Source of the DNA: a virus
Reading direction: 5' to 3' (one strand)
IMG/VR virus record: IMGVR_UViG_3300050121_000224
Location: 1 to 39,146 of that record
DNA: 39,146 nucleotides
A model generated the notes under the pieces. The model was not told the DNA's origin. It saw only the letters and a list, made by a program, of their open reading frames with translations, and made no database searches. Numbering within the stretch: the first letter of the stretch is position 1; every line of letters starts with the position of its first letter. The position numbers and the translations under genes were made by a program. Of the stretch, positions 7,926-14,482 are shown one piece after another.

Positions 7926-8267
7926 ATGCGAAATAAATTGAAGTGCGGGTTATCTTATCATAAAAGAGTTTATGGGTTGATATTTATATTCATTATTTTC
8001 ATTTGCATTTTACTCATAATTTTTAATCCCAATAGAGCAAGTTTTAATAATGCTGTTTTTGAGGGCGGTTCTAATGCAATAACAGAAAATCAAGAAATCT
8101 CTAAAAATATTCGTGATATAAACTTAAAAGATTATAACAATGATGACCATCCTTTGATAAAAAGAGAAAATTACTTATTGTTTTCAATATATACTGTACA
8201 TTTTAGTGACACAAAGATATATTCTATATTAGGGATTTTAAAATCTTTTAAGTTAATAAATCAATAA
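7926..8267 (+). CDS. small membrane-anchored protein, possibly DUF4359-like
   Basis: A 113-residue protein with one strong membrane segment (residues about 17-34, IFIIFICILLIIF) preceded by positive charges, then an outside part that begins NPNRASF and ends with NYLLFSIYTVHF and a hydrophobic SILGILKSF. The pattern of an N-terminal anchor, NP-x-R, and a late LLFSIY segment resembles small DUF4359-type proteins, but I am not certain. Topology predicts an extracytoplasmic domain. It is the first gene behind the promoter at 7845, with AAAGGAAA as ribosome binding site. Base composition is more AT-rich than the flanking methylases, consistent with later insertion. It may change the lysogen's surface; that is inference. 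Confidence 0.6.
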   Translation: MRNKLKCGLSYHKRVYGLIFIFIIFICILLIIFNPNRASFNNAVFEGGSNAITENQEISKNIRDINLKDYNNDDHPLIKRENYLLFSIYTVHFSDTKIYSILGILKSFKLINQ

Positions 8268-8349
8268 CAAAAGGTCATACCGACTTCTTAGACCAGAAAT
8301 TGACTGTCTTTAGATTCCAATTATTTATAATAATCGGAGGGTAATGTTT

Positions 8350-8811
8350 ATGGGGACAAAAGTGAAAATAAAAATTTCTGACGACATTATCCTAAGAAAT
8401 AGATTGGATGAATTGTATGAGAATACTAATCAGGTAACACTGGCTCAATGGTCTTTGTGCTTGGCAAAACATATACTTGAAATCACAGCTATAGAATATT
8501 TGTATAATCAAATTGTCCTTAATGGTTTTGCTGTCAATGAGCAATGGCAAAATGAAAAAGCACGAATGCATGATGTGCGACAAGCAGGATTCAAGATTCA
8601 TCAGCTCGCAAAACAATCTGAAAATGAGATTGAAAAAGCCGCATTACGTGTTGTAGGGCAAGCTGTTGCTACAGGTCATATGAGAGAACATGCTATGGTG
8701 GCTTCTGATTACGCTGTAAAAGTTATTAATCTGTTATGTCCTAATGATATGATAGCTGTAACTTCTGAAAGACAATGGCAGTTTGATAAACTCTGTCAAC
8801 TTACAGTATAA
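8350..8811 (+). CDS. Imm-5-like putative immunity protein
   Basis: An all-helical 153-residue protein. The segment VVGQAVATGHMREHAMVASDYAVK (positions 8650-8721) matches the hallmark of Imm-5-like putative immunity proteins, in which a G-Q-A-x-A-T-x-H motif is followed by H-A and x-x-A-x-Y-A. An earlier segment with WSLCLAKHILEI fits the same family. No polymorphic toxin is seen next to it, so what it would protect against is unknown; helical proteins of this sort are also found alone in mobile elements. Two in-frame ATGs occur at 8344 and 8350; GGAGG at 8336-8340 is only 3 bp from the first and 9 bp from the second, so 8350 is chosen. Confidence 0.6.
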   Translation: MGTKVKIKISDDIILRNRLDELYENTNQVTLAQWSLCLAKHILEITAIEYLYNQIVLNGFAVNEQWQNEKARMHDVRQAGFKIHQLAKQSENEIEKAALRVVGQAVATGHMREHAMVASDYAVKVINLLCPNDMIAVTSERQWQFDKLCQLTV

Positions 8812-8881
8812 GCATAATTGGCAACTTGGGTTTTGGCTTGATATGAAATTCGCATTGTTTATATTAAAGGAAGTATGAAAT

Positions 8882-9937
8882 ATGAGTTCATATAAAAATC
8901 AACATACAGTTCCTCAAACATATCTTAAATCTTGGGAAAATTCAAATAATCAAAACTTAGTTTGGTATTATAATAATTTAACTAAAACTTATTGCCAAAC
9001 TAACGTTGATAAAATTTTATATGAATATTACATGTACTCCTTGACACTAAAAGAAGATTTGTCAATTTATGAAAAACATTTTTTAGCAAAGGCTGATTTT
9101 ATTGATATTTTTATACCTTTAAAAAATTATATTGTAAAATACAATGATCAAGTTTTAAATCAACTTGATGATTTTGCAGATAACTATGTATACTTTGAAG
9201 ATTGGATAATTTTTGATAAAAATCAAAAACAAATTTCTCAATCAAATAAAATCCACCTACAGAAAAGAATCTACACTGCAAAATCACAAAGACTTGAAAA
9301 AAAACTCTCTGAAATAGAAAACAAGTGGGGTGGAGTTAAAACAAAAATAGAGAAGGTTTGTGTGTACTATATTAATAATACTCCTATAAGTAAGCATCAA
9401 AATATTTTGAGCCATGAAGATTTAGAATATTTAAAATTATTTGTTGATCTCCAATATAGCCGAACTCCAAAATTATATGATACATACTTACAAACCGGAA
9501 AACTTATCATGAATTTAGAATGTTTTGATTTTATCTTAAAAAAAGAACCAGAAATACCAGCCCGTGCGGCTTATCTAAAAATGATAGATAGAGGTCTTAA
9601 GACAAACCAATTTTTGATAGGCCAACCTTTGAAAAATTTTAATATAAAATTATTAATTGCTAGTGAAAATCAATATTTTTTGACGAGTGATAATCCTGTT
9701 TTTAAAATTGAAGATGATAATTTCAATGGAGTAATACAGCAAAAAGGAATTTACATACCAATTACTCCGAAGATCATAGCAGTTCTATTTGGAAAGGATA
9801 ATCGATTAATTGTTACTAAGAACATTCCGGATGAAATAATTAATTCAATAAATCAGCAAATTATAAACAATTCCCAAAAAGGTTTTATTTCTTTCACGGA
9901 ACTAAAAGATACAAAGTATAATAAAGTTAATAGATAA
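8882..9937 (+). CDS. DUF4238 domain protein
   Basis: A 351-residue protein of the DUF4238 family, which has no known activity. The family's landmarks are visible: an N-terminal Q-H-x-V-P-Q-x-Y-L-K-x-W motif (residues 7-18), a central R-T-P-x-L-Y segment, the late FLTSDNPVFKI and then IYIPITPK. Codon use is extremely AT-rich, more so than the methylases on either side, which suggests separate acquisition. It is the last gene of the cargo block and starts 70 bp after the Imm-5-like gene behind AAAGGAAG. Genes of this family are scattered in mobile elements, so an accessory or defence role is possible but unproven. Confidence 0.75.
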   Translation: MSSYKNQHTVPQTYLKSWENSNNQNLVWYYNNLTKTYCQTNVDKILYEYYMYSLTLKEDLSIYEKHFLAKADFIDIFIPLKNYIVKYNDQVLNQLDDFADNYVYFEDWIIFDKNQKQISQSNKIHLQKRIYTAKSQRLEKKLSEIENKWGGVKTKIEKVCVYYINNTPISKHQNILSHEDLEYLKLFVDLQYSRTPKLYDTYLQTGKLIMNLECFDFILKKEPEIPARAAYLKMIDRGLKTNQFLIGQPLKNFNIKLLIASENQYFLTSDNPVFKIEDDNFNGVIQQKGIYIPITPKIIAVLFGKDNRLIVTKNIPDEIINSINQQIINNSQKGFISFTELKDTKYNKVNR

Positions 9938-10023
9938 TCAGAGCAATTCCCCGTCATACCAATATATCATAATTCAAGTAATCTCTGGATAAGCCTGATT
10001 TGATAATGAGTTGGTTAATAAAG

Positions 10024-10085
10024 TTAACATGTTAATCATTCCTACAATAAGCATAATGTGAAATACACATATTAATAATTAATAT
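10024..10085. promoter_or_regulatory. two perfect palindromes in the gap before the second ParB-methylase
   Basis: In the 215-bp gap between the DUF4238 gene and the next methylase, TTAACATGTTAA (10024-10035) is a perfect 12-bp palindrome, and ATATTAAT-A-ATTAATAT (10069-10085) is a perfect 17-bp one. They are candidate operator sites. I found no convincing -35/-10 pair with them. Confidence 0.4.
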
Positions 10086-10094
10086 AAAGAATGA

Positions 10095-10121
10095 AGACCA
10101 CGCTCTAAACCGGTGTGGTTT
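10095..10121 (+). other. leader hairpin before the second ParB-methylase
   Basis: AGACCACGC (10095-10103) pairs with GTGTGGTTT (10113-10121), 9 bp with two or more G-U pairs and a 9-base loop. No U-run follows. It is followed by CTCTATACCC, which recalls the GTCTATGCCC that follows the hairpin before HNH, so both may be versions of one late leader element. Confidence 0.4.
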
Positions 10122-10152
10122 CTCTATACCCAAAATTAGGAGGTAACAAAAA

Positions 10153-11409
10153 TTGAATATACAAAAAATAAATGTAAGTCAAATAAAAGCGGCAAAATAC
10201 AACCCAAGAAAAGACCTAAAGCCCGGCGATTCTGAATACGAAAAGCTAAAAAAGAGCATTGAAGAGTTCGGATATGTTGAGCCGGTTATTTGGAACTCAA
10301 GAACTGGCAATATTGTAGGAGGACATCAGAGATATAAGGTGTTAACTGCACTGGGATACAATGAAATTGATTGTGTAGTTTTGGATATTGATGAGCAAAA
10401 GGAAAAAGCATTAAATATTGCTCTGAATAAAATTAACGGTGAATTTGATATTCCTTTACTTACTGATTTGCTCAAGGATATTGGTGACGGTGGCTTTGAT
10501 GTTTCGTTTACAGGTTTTGATGCTGCTGAAATAGATGAGCTTTTCAAGGATAGTACCGCCGGCAATATTAAAGAAGATGATTTTGATGCAGATAAGGCTG
10601 CTGCAGAAATAATAACACCAATATCACAGCGAGGCGATATATGGCTTTTAGGAAAACACCGTTTAATGTGCGGGGATAGTGCTAATACGTCTGATGTTGA
10701 AAAGCTTATGGATAATAAAAAAGCGAGGTGTGTATTTACAGATCCGCCTTGGAATGTTGACTACGGTGCCGATACAAAACACCCAAGTTGGAAGCCACGC
10801 ACAATACTTAACGATAAAATGAGCACCGAGGATTTCGGTGCATTTTTATTGCAAGTATTTAGTTGTATGAGAGCAGTTTCAGAAGTCGGTTGTATGACAT
10901 ACATAGTAATGTCGGGGCAGGAATGGGGAAACCTTATGAATGCCATGCGTGCACTTGATTATCACTGGTCAAGTACAATTATCTGGAAAAAAGATAGCTT
11001 GGTTTTGTCAAGAAAAGACTACCACACTCAATTTGAGCCTATATGGTATGGCTGGGCTGAAGGAACAAGACTTTGTCCGTTAACTGATAGAAAACAATCA
11101 GATGTTTGGGAGATTCCAAGGCCTAAGGTATCGGTTGAGCACCCAACGATGAAACCAATTGCCCTTGTTGCACGGGCAATAATGAACAGCAGTTATACAA
11201 ACGATAGTATTCTTGACCTATTCGGTGGTTCTGGAACAACAATTATTGCTGCAGAACAAACAGGCAGATGCTGCAATATGATGGAACTTGACCCTAAGTA
11301 TTGTGATGTTATTATAAAAAGATATATTGAAAACACCCACAACGATGCAGGTATTTTCCTAATCAGAAATGGTGAGACAATTCTGTATAGTAGTGTTACT
11401 CAGTTGTAA
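10153..11409 (+). CDS. ParB-domain DNA methyltransferase, DPPW type
   Basis: Second ParB-methylase fusion, 418 residues. The N-terminal ParB-like domain (YNPRKDLKP, VGGHQRYKVL) is closely similar to that of the gene at 6552, through GDIWLLGKHRLMCGDS at about residue 175. The catalytic half differs: motif IV is TDPPWNVDYG, the form of N6-adenine methylases, and motif I is LDLFGGSGTT near the C-terminus. So the two paralogues probably methylate different bases or sites. The start is TTG at 10153 behind AGGAGG (10138-10143), with MNIQKI aligning to MDIQKI of the paralogue. Its last 14 bp overlap a small gene on the other strand. Confidence 0.9.
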   Translation: MNIQKINVSQIKAAKYNPRKDLKPGDSEYEKLKKSIEEFGYVEPVIWNSRTGNIVGGHQRYKVLTALGYNEIDCVVLDIDEQKEKALNIALNKINGEFDIPLLTDLLKDIGDGGFDVSFTGFDAAEIDELFKDSTAGNIKEDDFDADKAAAEIITPISQRGDIWLLGKHRLMCGDSANTSDVEKLMDNKKARCVFTDPPWNVDYGADTKHPSWKPRTILNDKMSTEDFGAFLLQVFSCMRAVSEVGCMTYIVMSGQEWGNLMNAMRALDYHWSSTIIWKKDSLVLSRKDYHTQFEPIWYGWAEGTRLCPLTDRKQSDVWEIPRPKVSVEHPTMKPIALVARAIMNSSYTNDSILDLFGGSGTTIIAAEQTGRCCNMMELDPKYCDVIIKRYIENTHNDAGIFLIRNGETILYSSVTQL

Positions 11410-11572
11410 GCTCTATATTACCATGTTCCTTTTCAAAATCTGCAATACGTTTTTTAATCATTTGTTCTAATTCCTTGTTTGTAGTTCGCCCTTCAAATTT
11501 AGCAATATATGAAATTTTATCAAGAAATAAGCGGTTAATTCGTAAAGTAAAACGTGGTAAATTATCTTTCAT
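11396..11572 (-). CDS. Arc-like ribbon-helix-helix repressor
   Basis: A 58-residue protein on the minus strand, the only minus-strand gene I can support. The sequence MKDNLPRFTLRINRLFLDKI, then YIAKFEGRTTNKELEQMIKK, has the RHH/Arc pattern: a short beta strand (RFTLRI) for DNA contact, a helix, the turn G-R-T-T-N, and a second helix. The ribosome binding site GAGGTG lies at 11580-11585 on the minus strand. It faces away from the SLOG gene at 11680, and the gap between them carries a strong plus-strand promoter and an 11-bp tandem repeat, which is likely its operator. The natural reading is an autoregulated repressor of the accessory cassette. Its 3' end overlaps the methylase gene by 14 bp. 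Confidence 0.8.
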   Translation of the reverse strand: MKDNLPRFTLRINRLFLDKISYIAKFEGRTTNKELEQMIKKRIADFEKEHGNIELTTE

Positions 11573-11596
11573 TTATGACACCTCATCAACATATTA

Positions 11597-11625
11597 TTGA
11601 CTTTATTATATAGTCATATTATAAT
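11597..11625 (+). promoter_or_regulatory. sigma-A type promoter of the SLOG/amidoligase cassette
   Basis: TTGACT at 11597-11602, a spacer of exactly 17 bp and a perfect TATAAT at 11620-11625 on the plus strand. The start of transcription is expected near 11632, about 48 bp before the SLOG start codon. This is the best promoter in the window and would drive the genes from 11680 onward. Confidence 0.75.
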
Positions 11626-11635
11626 GAAATAATGC

Positions 11636-11657
11636 AATGACGCATTAATGACGCATT
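11636..11657. promoter_or_regulatory. tandem 11-bp operator-like repeats
   Basis: AATGACGCATT occurs twice head to tail with no spacer (11636-11646 and 11647-11657), just downstream of the promoter's expected start. Each unit has the half-symmetric form AATG-N3-CATT. Tandem sites of about one helical turn are what RHH dimers bind cooperatively, and the RHH gene is next door, so this is its likely operator. Confidence 0.65.
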
Positions 11658-11679
11658 GTATTTGTAAGGAGTGGTATAA

Positions 11680-12018
11680 TTGAAAGTTGCAATTGTCGGC
11701 TCAAGGGGATTAAAGGTTAATAATTTAAAGCAATATCTACCGAAGGATGTAACTGAGATTGTGTCGGGCGGGGTAAGTGAGATTAGCATTAGTGCGGCAG
11801 GATATGCTAAAAAATTCAGACTTAAACTCACAAGATTTTTACCTAAGTACGATATATACGGAAAGCAAGCACATATGATGCGAAACATTAGTATTATTCA
11901 ATATTCAGATTTAGTAATTGCATTCTGGGATGGGCAATCAAAAGGTATAGGGTTTGTAATAGAGACGTGTAATGCTATTGGTAAGCATATAAAAGTAATT
12001 ATGGATAAAGTACAGTAA
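11680..12018 (+). CDS. SLOG/YspA-like (DUF2493-type) Rossmann protein
   Basis: A 112-residue Rossmann-fold protein of the SLOG superfamily. The nucleotide-binding N-terminus VAIVGSRG is followed by IVSGGVSEISISAAGYA, a version of the SGG-x-x-G-x-D-x-x-A site in which the usual Gly and Asp are not in place, then RN-x-S-I-I-x-Y-S-D and IAFWDGQSKG. SLOG proteins bind nucleotides or nucleotide-derived signals, and some are sensors in defence systems. The start is TTG at 11680 with AAGGAG 8 bp before it. It is the first gene behind the repressed promoter at 11597 and starts the accessory cassette. The loss of the usual site residues may mean altered ligand use. Confidence 0.78.
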   Translation: MKVAIVGSRGLKVNNLKQYLPKDVTEIVSGGVSEISISAAGYAKKFRLKLTRFLPKYDIYGKQAHMMRNISIIQYSDLVIAFWDGQSKGIGFVIETCNAIGKHIKVIMDKVQ

Positions 12019-12045
12019 TACTTGACTTACTCACAAAAAAGAGCG

Positions 12046-12082
12046 AAAATGTACCCCACTAAAATATGGGAGGGTACATTTT
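12046..12082 (+). other. 11-bp hairpin holding the ribosome binding site of the next gene
   Basis: AAAATGTACCC (12046-12056) pairs perfectly with GGGTACATTTT (12072-12082) around a 15-base loop. The only good ribosome binding site for the GTG at 12085, GGGAGGG (12068-12074), lies in the loop and the first bases of the right arm. Folding should therefore limit translation of the next gene, or the hairpin plus the T-run acts as a leaky terminator. Confidence 0.55.
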
Positions 12083-12084
12083 TT

Positions 12085-12375
12085 GTGGACAAAAAGTTAA
12101 ACAAAGCAATTGACGAGTTGATTTTAACAAGAATGCAGGATGCAGAACTGTCGAAAACATTACCACGAGAATTAAAGACTGCATATAATGCGGTTGACAA
12201 GGCGACAGAAGAACTTATTTCAACATTAAATTCCGAGCAACTGCCGGCATACAACAACCTTGACAATGCACTCAGCCATCAAAACGGCGAAGAAAAAGCA
12301 TATTTTTTCAGTAAAGGAATTTCAGATGGAATAAGAATCGTAATTAAGTTAATGGGTGGTGAGCAATATGATTAA
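12085..12375 (+). CDS. small helical protein of unknown function
   Basis: A 96-residue, probably all-helical protein that I do not recognise; it contains ELKTAYNAVDKATEELI and ends GISDGIRIVIKLMGG. Three starts are possible in frame: a TTG at 12022 with no ribosome binding site, an ATG at 12049 that lies inside a hairpin arm, and the GTG at 12085 behind GGGAGGG at a spacing of 10 bp, which is preferred. The GIRIVIKLMGG-like C-terminus is frequent in small phage proteins encoded in such cassettes. It overlaps the following gene by 8 bp, so it is likely co-translated with the amidoligase-like gene. Confidence 0.65.
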   Translation: MDKKLNKAIDELILTRMQDAELSKTLPRELKTAYNAVDKATEELISTLNSEQLPAYNNLDNALSHQNGEEKAYFFSKGISDGIRIVIKLMGGEQYD

Positions 12376-13150
12376 TAACAGCTTTATATTTACGCAAAAG
12401 GTAATAGGACAAGAGAGAAAAGCTATTGCTGCTTTAATATCTGAGATAACTGGTGAACCTGTAATATATGCAGGTGTCCCTTCGTTTGCTTATAAAGTGG
12501 GTGGGTGGTCATTGGGGAAAAGCGGGATTATTCTCTCACCACAGACCAATATTACAGAAGTTTCAACACTCCGTGCGGTAATAGACGTTCTAAAAACTGC
12601 AGGGCTTACCGCAGAGGGCGATGCAACACTTATTTTATCAGCAGAGGCTCACACCGGCGGCACACTTCGCAACCTATGCAACTTAATCAGCAGCAAGGGC
12701 AAACTGCTTGCTAAGGCACTTGGGCGGGACAACGAGGCAATACCGCAAACACTGGTGGAAGACTTAAATAATACACCGATTGATACAGTTGAAGATTTTA
12801 TGCGGGTGTATAATAGTGGGCTTGAAGCCGGAAGGTATGTTAATAGTGGCGATATATGGCTTGACCATTTACCAAATGAAATCGGTCTTTGTTTTTTCAA
12901 TGCTACACTTAATGCTGACGAAGTTTTTGCATATATAACCTTGGCACAGAAGCTAAATGAAATGGCTATAACGCAAAAGCATACAAGTTCAAGGCAGAAA
13001 TCTACAGAGAATGAGGCTTATACAATGCGGTGCTACCTTTTACGCTTAGGTTTTATTGGGGATGAATATAAAACAAGCAGAAAGCTTTTACTTTCTAAGC
13101 TAAATGGCAATCGAGCCTATAGTGGGGGTATTGTAAATGAAAGCAATTAA
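12368..13150 (+). CDS. degenerate amidoligase-like protein
   Basis: A 260-residue protein related to the amidoligase encoded at 13506. The shared parts are SP-x-x-T-x-I-x-x-V-x-x-L (ILSPQTNITEVSTLRAVI against VSPILTYEKDIEVLQEII), LRNLCNLISSKGKLLAKAL against IRNFINIIASKNDLFYKAL, and the C-terminus TENEAYTMRCYLLRLGFIG against TENEKFAMRTYLNRIGLIG. The active-site parts are missing: there is no GIEVEF, no W-K-x-x-x-D-x-S, and GIHIHLN is replaced by ATLILSAEAHT. It is therefore probably not catalytic and may pair with or regulate the intact enzyme. The ATG at 12368 is chosen, with GGTGGTGAG before it; a start at 12356 lies too close to that site. It overlaps genes on both sides. Confidence 0.75.
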   Translation: MINNSFIFTQKVIGQERKAIAALISEITGEPVIYAGVPSFAYKVGGWSLGKSGIILSPQTNITEVSTLRAVIDVLKTAGLTAEGDATLILSAEAHTGGTLRNLCNLISSKGKLLAKALGRDNEAIPQTLVEDLNNTPIDTVEDFMRVYNSGLEAGRYVNSGDIWLDHLPNEIGLCFFNATLNADEVFAYITLAQKLNEMAITQKHTSSRQKSTENEAYTMRCYLLRLGFIGDEYKTSRKLLLSKLNGNRAYSGGIVNESN

Positions 13151-13370
13151 ACTCAGAGAGCTTATAAAAATATTACAAGCCCAAGCAAAGGAGCATGGTC
13201 CCGATATATTGGTAGGAATATCTTTTGATAGTGAGGGTAATGGTTGGTCTTTAATTGCGAATGAGCAGTTATGCAGTATTGAAAATAATGTATCCAATGA
13301 ATTAGGTTCTAAGGAATTTGGTGAGGAAGATGGAACTCAAAAGGCTCTTGTTTTATGGGGTACTAATTAG
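13137..13370 (+). CDS. small protein of unknown function
   Basis: A 77-residue protein, overlapping the end of the amidoligase-like gene by 14 bp, with GGGGGT as ribosome binding site. It starts MKAIKLRELIKILQAQAKEHG, an amphipathic helix, then a stretch LVGISFDSEGNGW that looks like two beta strands with a turn, and an acidic C-terminal part ending LVLWG. The pattern recalls small phage proteins of the type found beside gamma-glutamylcyclotransferases, but I cannot name the family. It probably belongs to the same transcript as the genes upstream; the hairpin that follows with its T-run may reduce read-through into the amidoligase. Confidence 0.65.
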   Translation: MKAIKLRELIKILQAQAKEHGPDILVGISFDSEGNGWSLIANEQLCSIENNVSNELGSKEFGEEDGTQKALVLWGTN

Positions 13371-13435
13371 CTGTAATTTACACAAATTGTAGGTCTGAAG
13401 ATGTGTAGTTATTAAGCTCGAATTGACTTGATGAT

Positions 13436-13490
13436 AGTGTGTTTCAGAGGTATTATGTACCCTACCAAAAGGGAACAAACACACTTTTTT
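13436..13490 (+). terminator. hairpin with T-run before the amidoligase, leaky terminator or leader
   Basis: AGTGTGTTT (13436-13444) pairs perfectly with AAACACACT (13477-13485), with an inner CCCT/AGGG stem (13460-13463, 13470-13473), and six T follow at 13485-13490. The ribosome binding site AAGGAG of the amidoligase comes directly after. Its loop contains ATGTACCC, also present in the hairpin at 12046. Confidence 0.5.
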
Positions 13491-13505
13491 AAGGAGATTG
13501 AGTAT

Positions 13506-14408
13506 ATGAAAAGCACAGGATTTGGTATCGAGGTAGAATTCACAGGAATAACAAGAACAGAGGCGGCTGAGGTTGTAAGAAAATGCTTGAACGGCAGAAC
13601 TGAGGTTCTTGGCGACAGTTATGACACAAGAGCAATAACAGCACCAAATAACATGATTTGGAAAATAGTAAGCGACGCCAGCATAACCTGCAAAAAGAAA
13701 GAAAACGACCGAGAGATTGCGGCAAGCAGACTTTATAGCTGCGAACTGGTTAGCCCGATACTCACATACGAAAAAGACATTGAGGTTTTGCAAGAGATAA
13801 TACGCAAACTCAGACACGCAGGCGGGCTCACCGGAGCAACGGAAGGTATACACATACATTTGAACGGCTCAAACCACACGCCGCAAAGCATAAGGAACTT
13901 TATAAATATAATAGCAAGCAAGAACGACCTTTTCTACAAAGCCTTAGAGATTGAAAAGGAAAGAGCAAAATACTGCAAAAGGCTCGACGCACACTTGGTT
14001 GAGAAAATGAACGCAAAAAAACCGCAAACTTTTAAAGCAATATCCGATATTTGGTACGAGGGTTACGGAGAAAACATAAACACGCACTACCATCAAAGCA
14101 GATACCACTTTTTAAATTTACACAGCTTTTTCACTGGGCACCACACCGTCGAGCTAAGAGGCTTTAATTCAGAGCTTCATGCTGGCAAGGTACGTTCTTT
14201 CGTGATACTTGCTTTGGCACTCAATCAACAGGCACTTACTCAAAGGTGTGCAAGCTCAAAGAAGAACCAAACTGAAAACGAAAAATTTGCAATGCGAACA
14301 TACCTCAACCGCATTGGACTTATAGGCGAAGAATTCAAAAACTGCAGAGAGCATTTAACACAGGCATTAGGAGGTTGCTCCGGTTGGCGATTTCGCTCAG
14401 CGGCATAG
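13506..14408 (+). CDS. amidoligase family protein (carboxylate-amine ligase)
   Basis: A 300-residue member of the amidoligase family, related in fold to glutamine synthetase and glutamate-cysteine ligase, which form amide bonds using ATP. The motifs expected for an active enzyme are present: FGIEVEF (6-12), WKIVSDASI (52-60), CELVSP (79-84), GIHIHLN (114-120) and TVELRGFN near residue 220. The frame is open to 13428, but AAGGAG and the family start MKSTGFGIEVEF support the ATG at 13506. The known genomic partner of such enzymes is an AIG2-type cyclotransferase, and one is encoded next. The substrate is unknown; a glutamyl adduct on a peptide, protein or small molecule is the simplest idea. 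Codon use is richer in C-ending codons (AAC, GAC, TAC) than in its neighbours. Confidence 0.85.
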   Translation: MKSTGFGIEVEFTGITRTEAAEVVRKCLNGRTEVLGDSYDTRAITAPNNMIWKIVSDASITCKKKENDREIAASRLYSCELVSPILTYEKDIEVLQEIIRKLRHAGGLTGATEGIHIHLNGSNHTPQSIRNFINIIASKNDLFYKALEIEKERAKYCKRLDAHLVEKMNAKKPQTFKAISDIWYEGYGENINTHYHQSRYHFLNLHSFFTGHHTVELRGFNSELHAGKVRSFVILALALNQQALTQRCASSKKNQTENEKFAMRTYLNRIGLIGEEFKNCREHLTQALGGCSGWRFRSAA

Positions 14409-14426
14409 ATAAAACAAAGGGCACAG

Positions 14427-14446
14427 GTGGCGGCACACACCGCCAC
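14427..14446 (+). other. GC-rich hairpin after the amidoligase gene
   Basis: GTGGCGG (14427-14433) pairs with CCGCCAC (14440-14446), loop CACACA. No T-run follows, so it is more likely an RNA-stability or translation-control element than a terminator. It is unusually GC-rich for this phage. Confidence 0.5.
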
Positions 14447-14482
14447 TGTTGGCTCTAATTAATAGATTGGAGTAAGTATATA

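Noticed and set aside
8838-8865. TTGATA-N16-TATATT as a promoter for the DUF4238 gene
   Set aside because: The expected transcription start would fall at or after the gene's ribosome binding site (8866-8873), so a normal message could not be made.
11675-11680. TATAAT directly before the SLOG start codon
   Set aside because: It lies between the ribosome binding site and the TTG start and has no -35 at proper distance; the promoter at 11597-11625 explains the gene better.
13423-13456. TTGACT before the amidoligase as a promoter
   Set aside because: No -10 element at 16-18 bp; the nearest TATTAT is 22 bp away.
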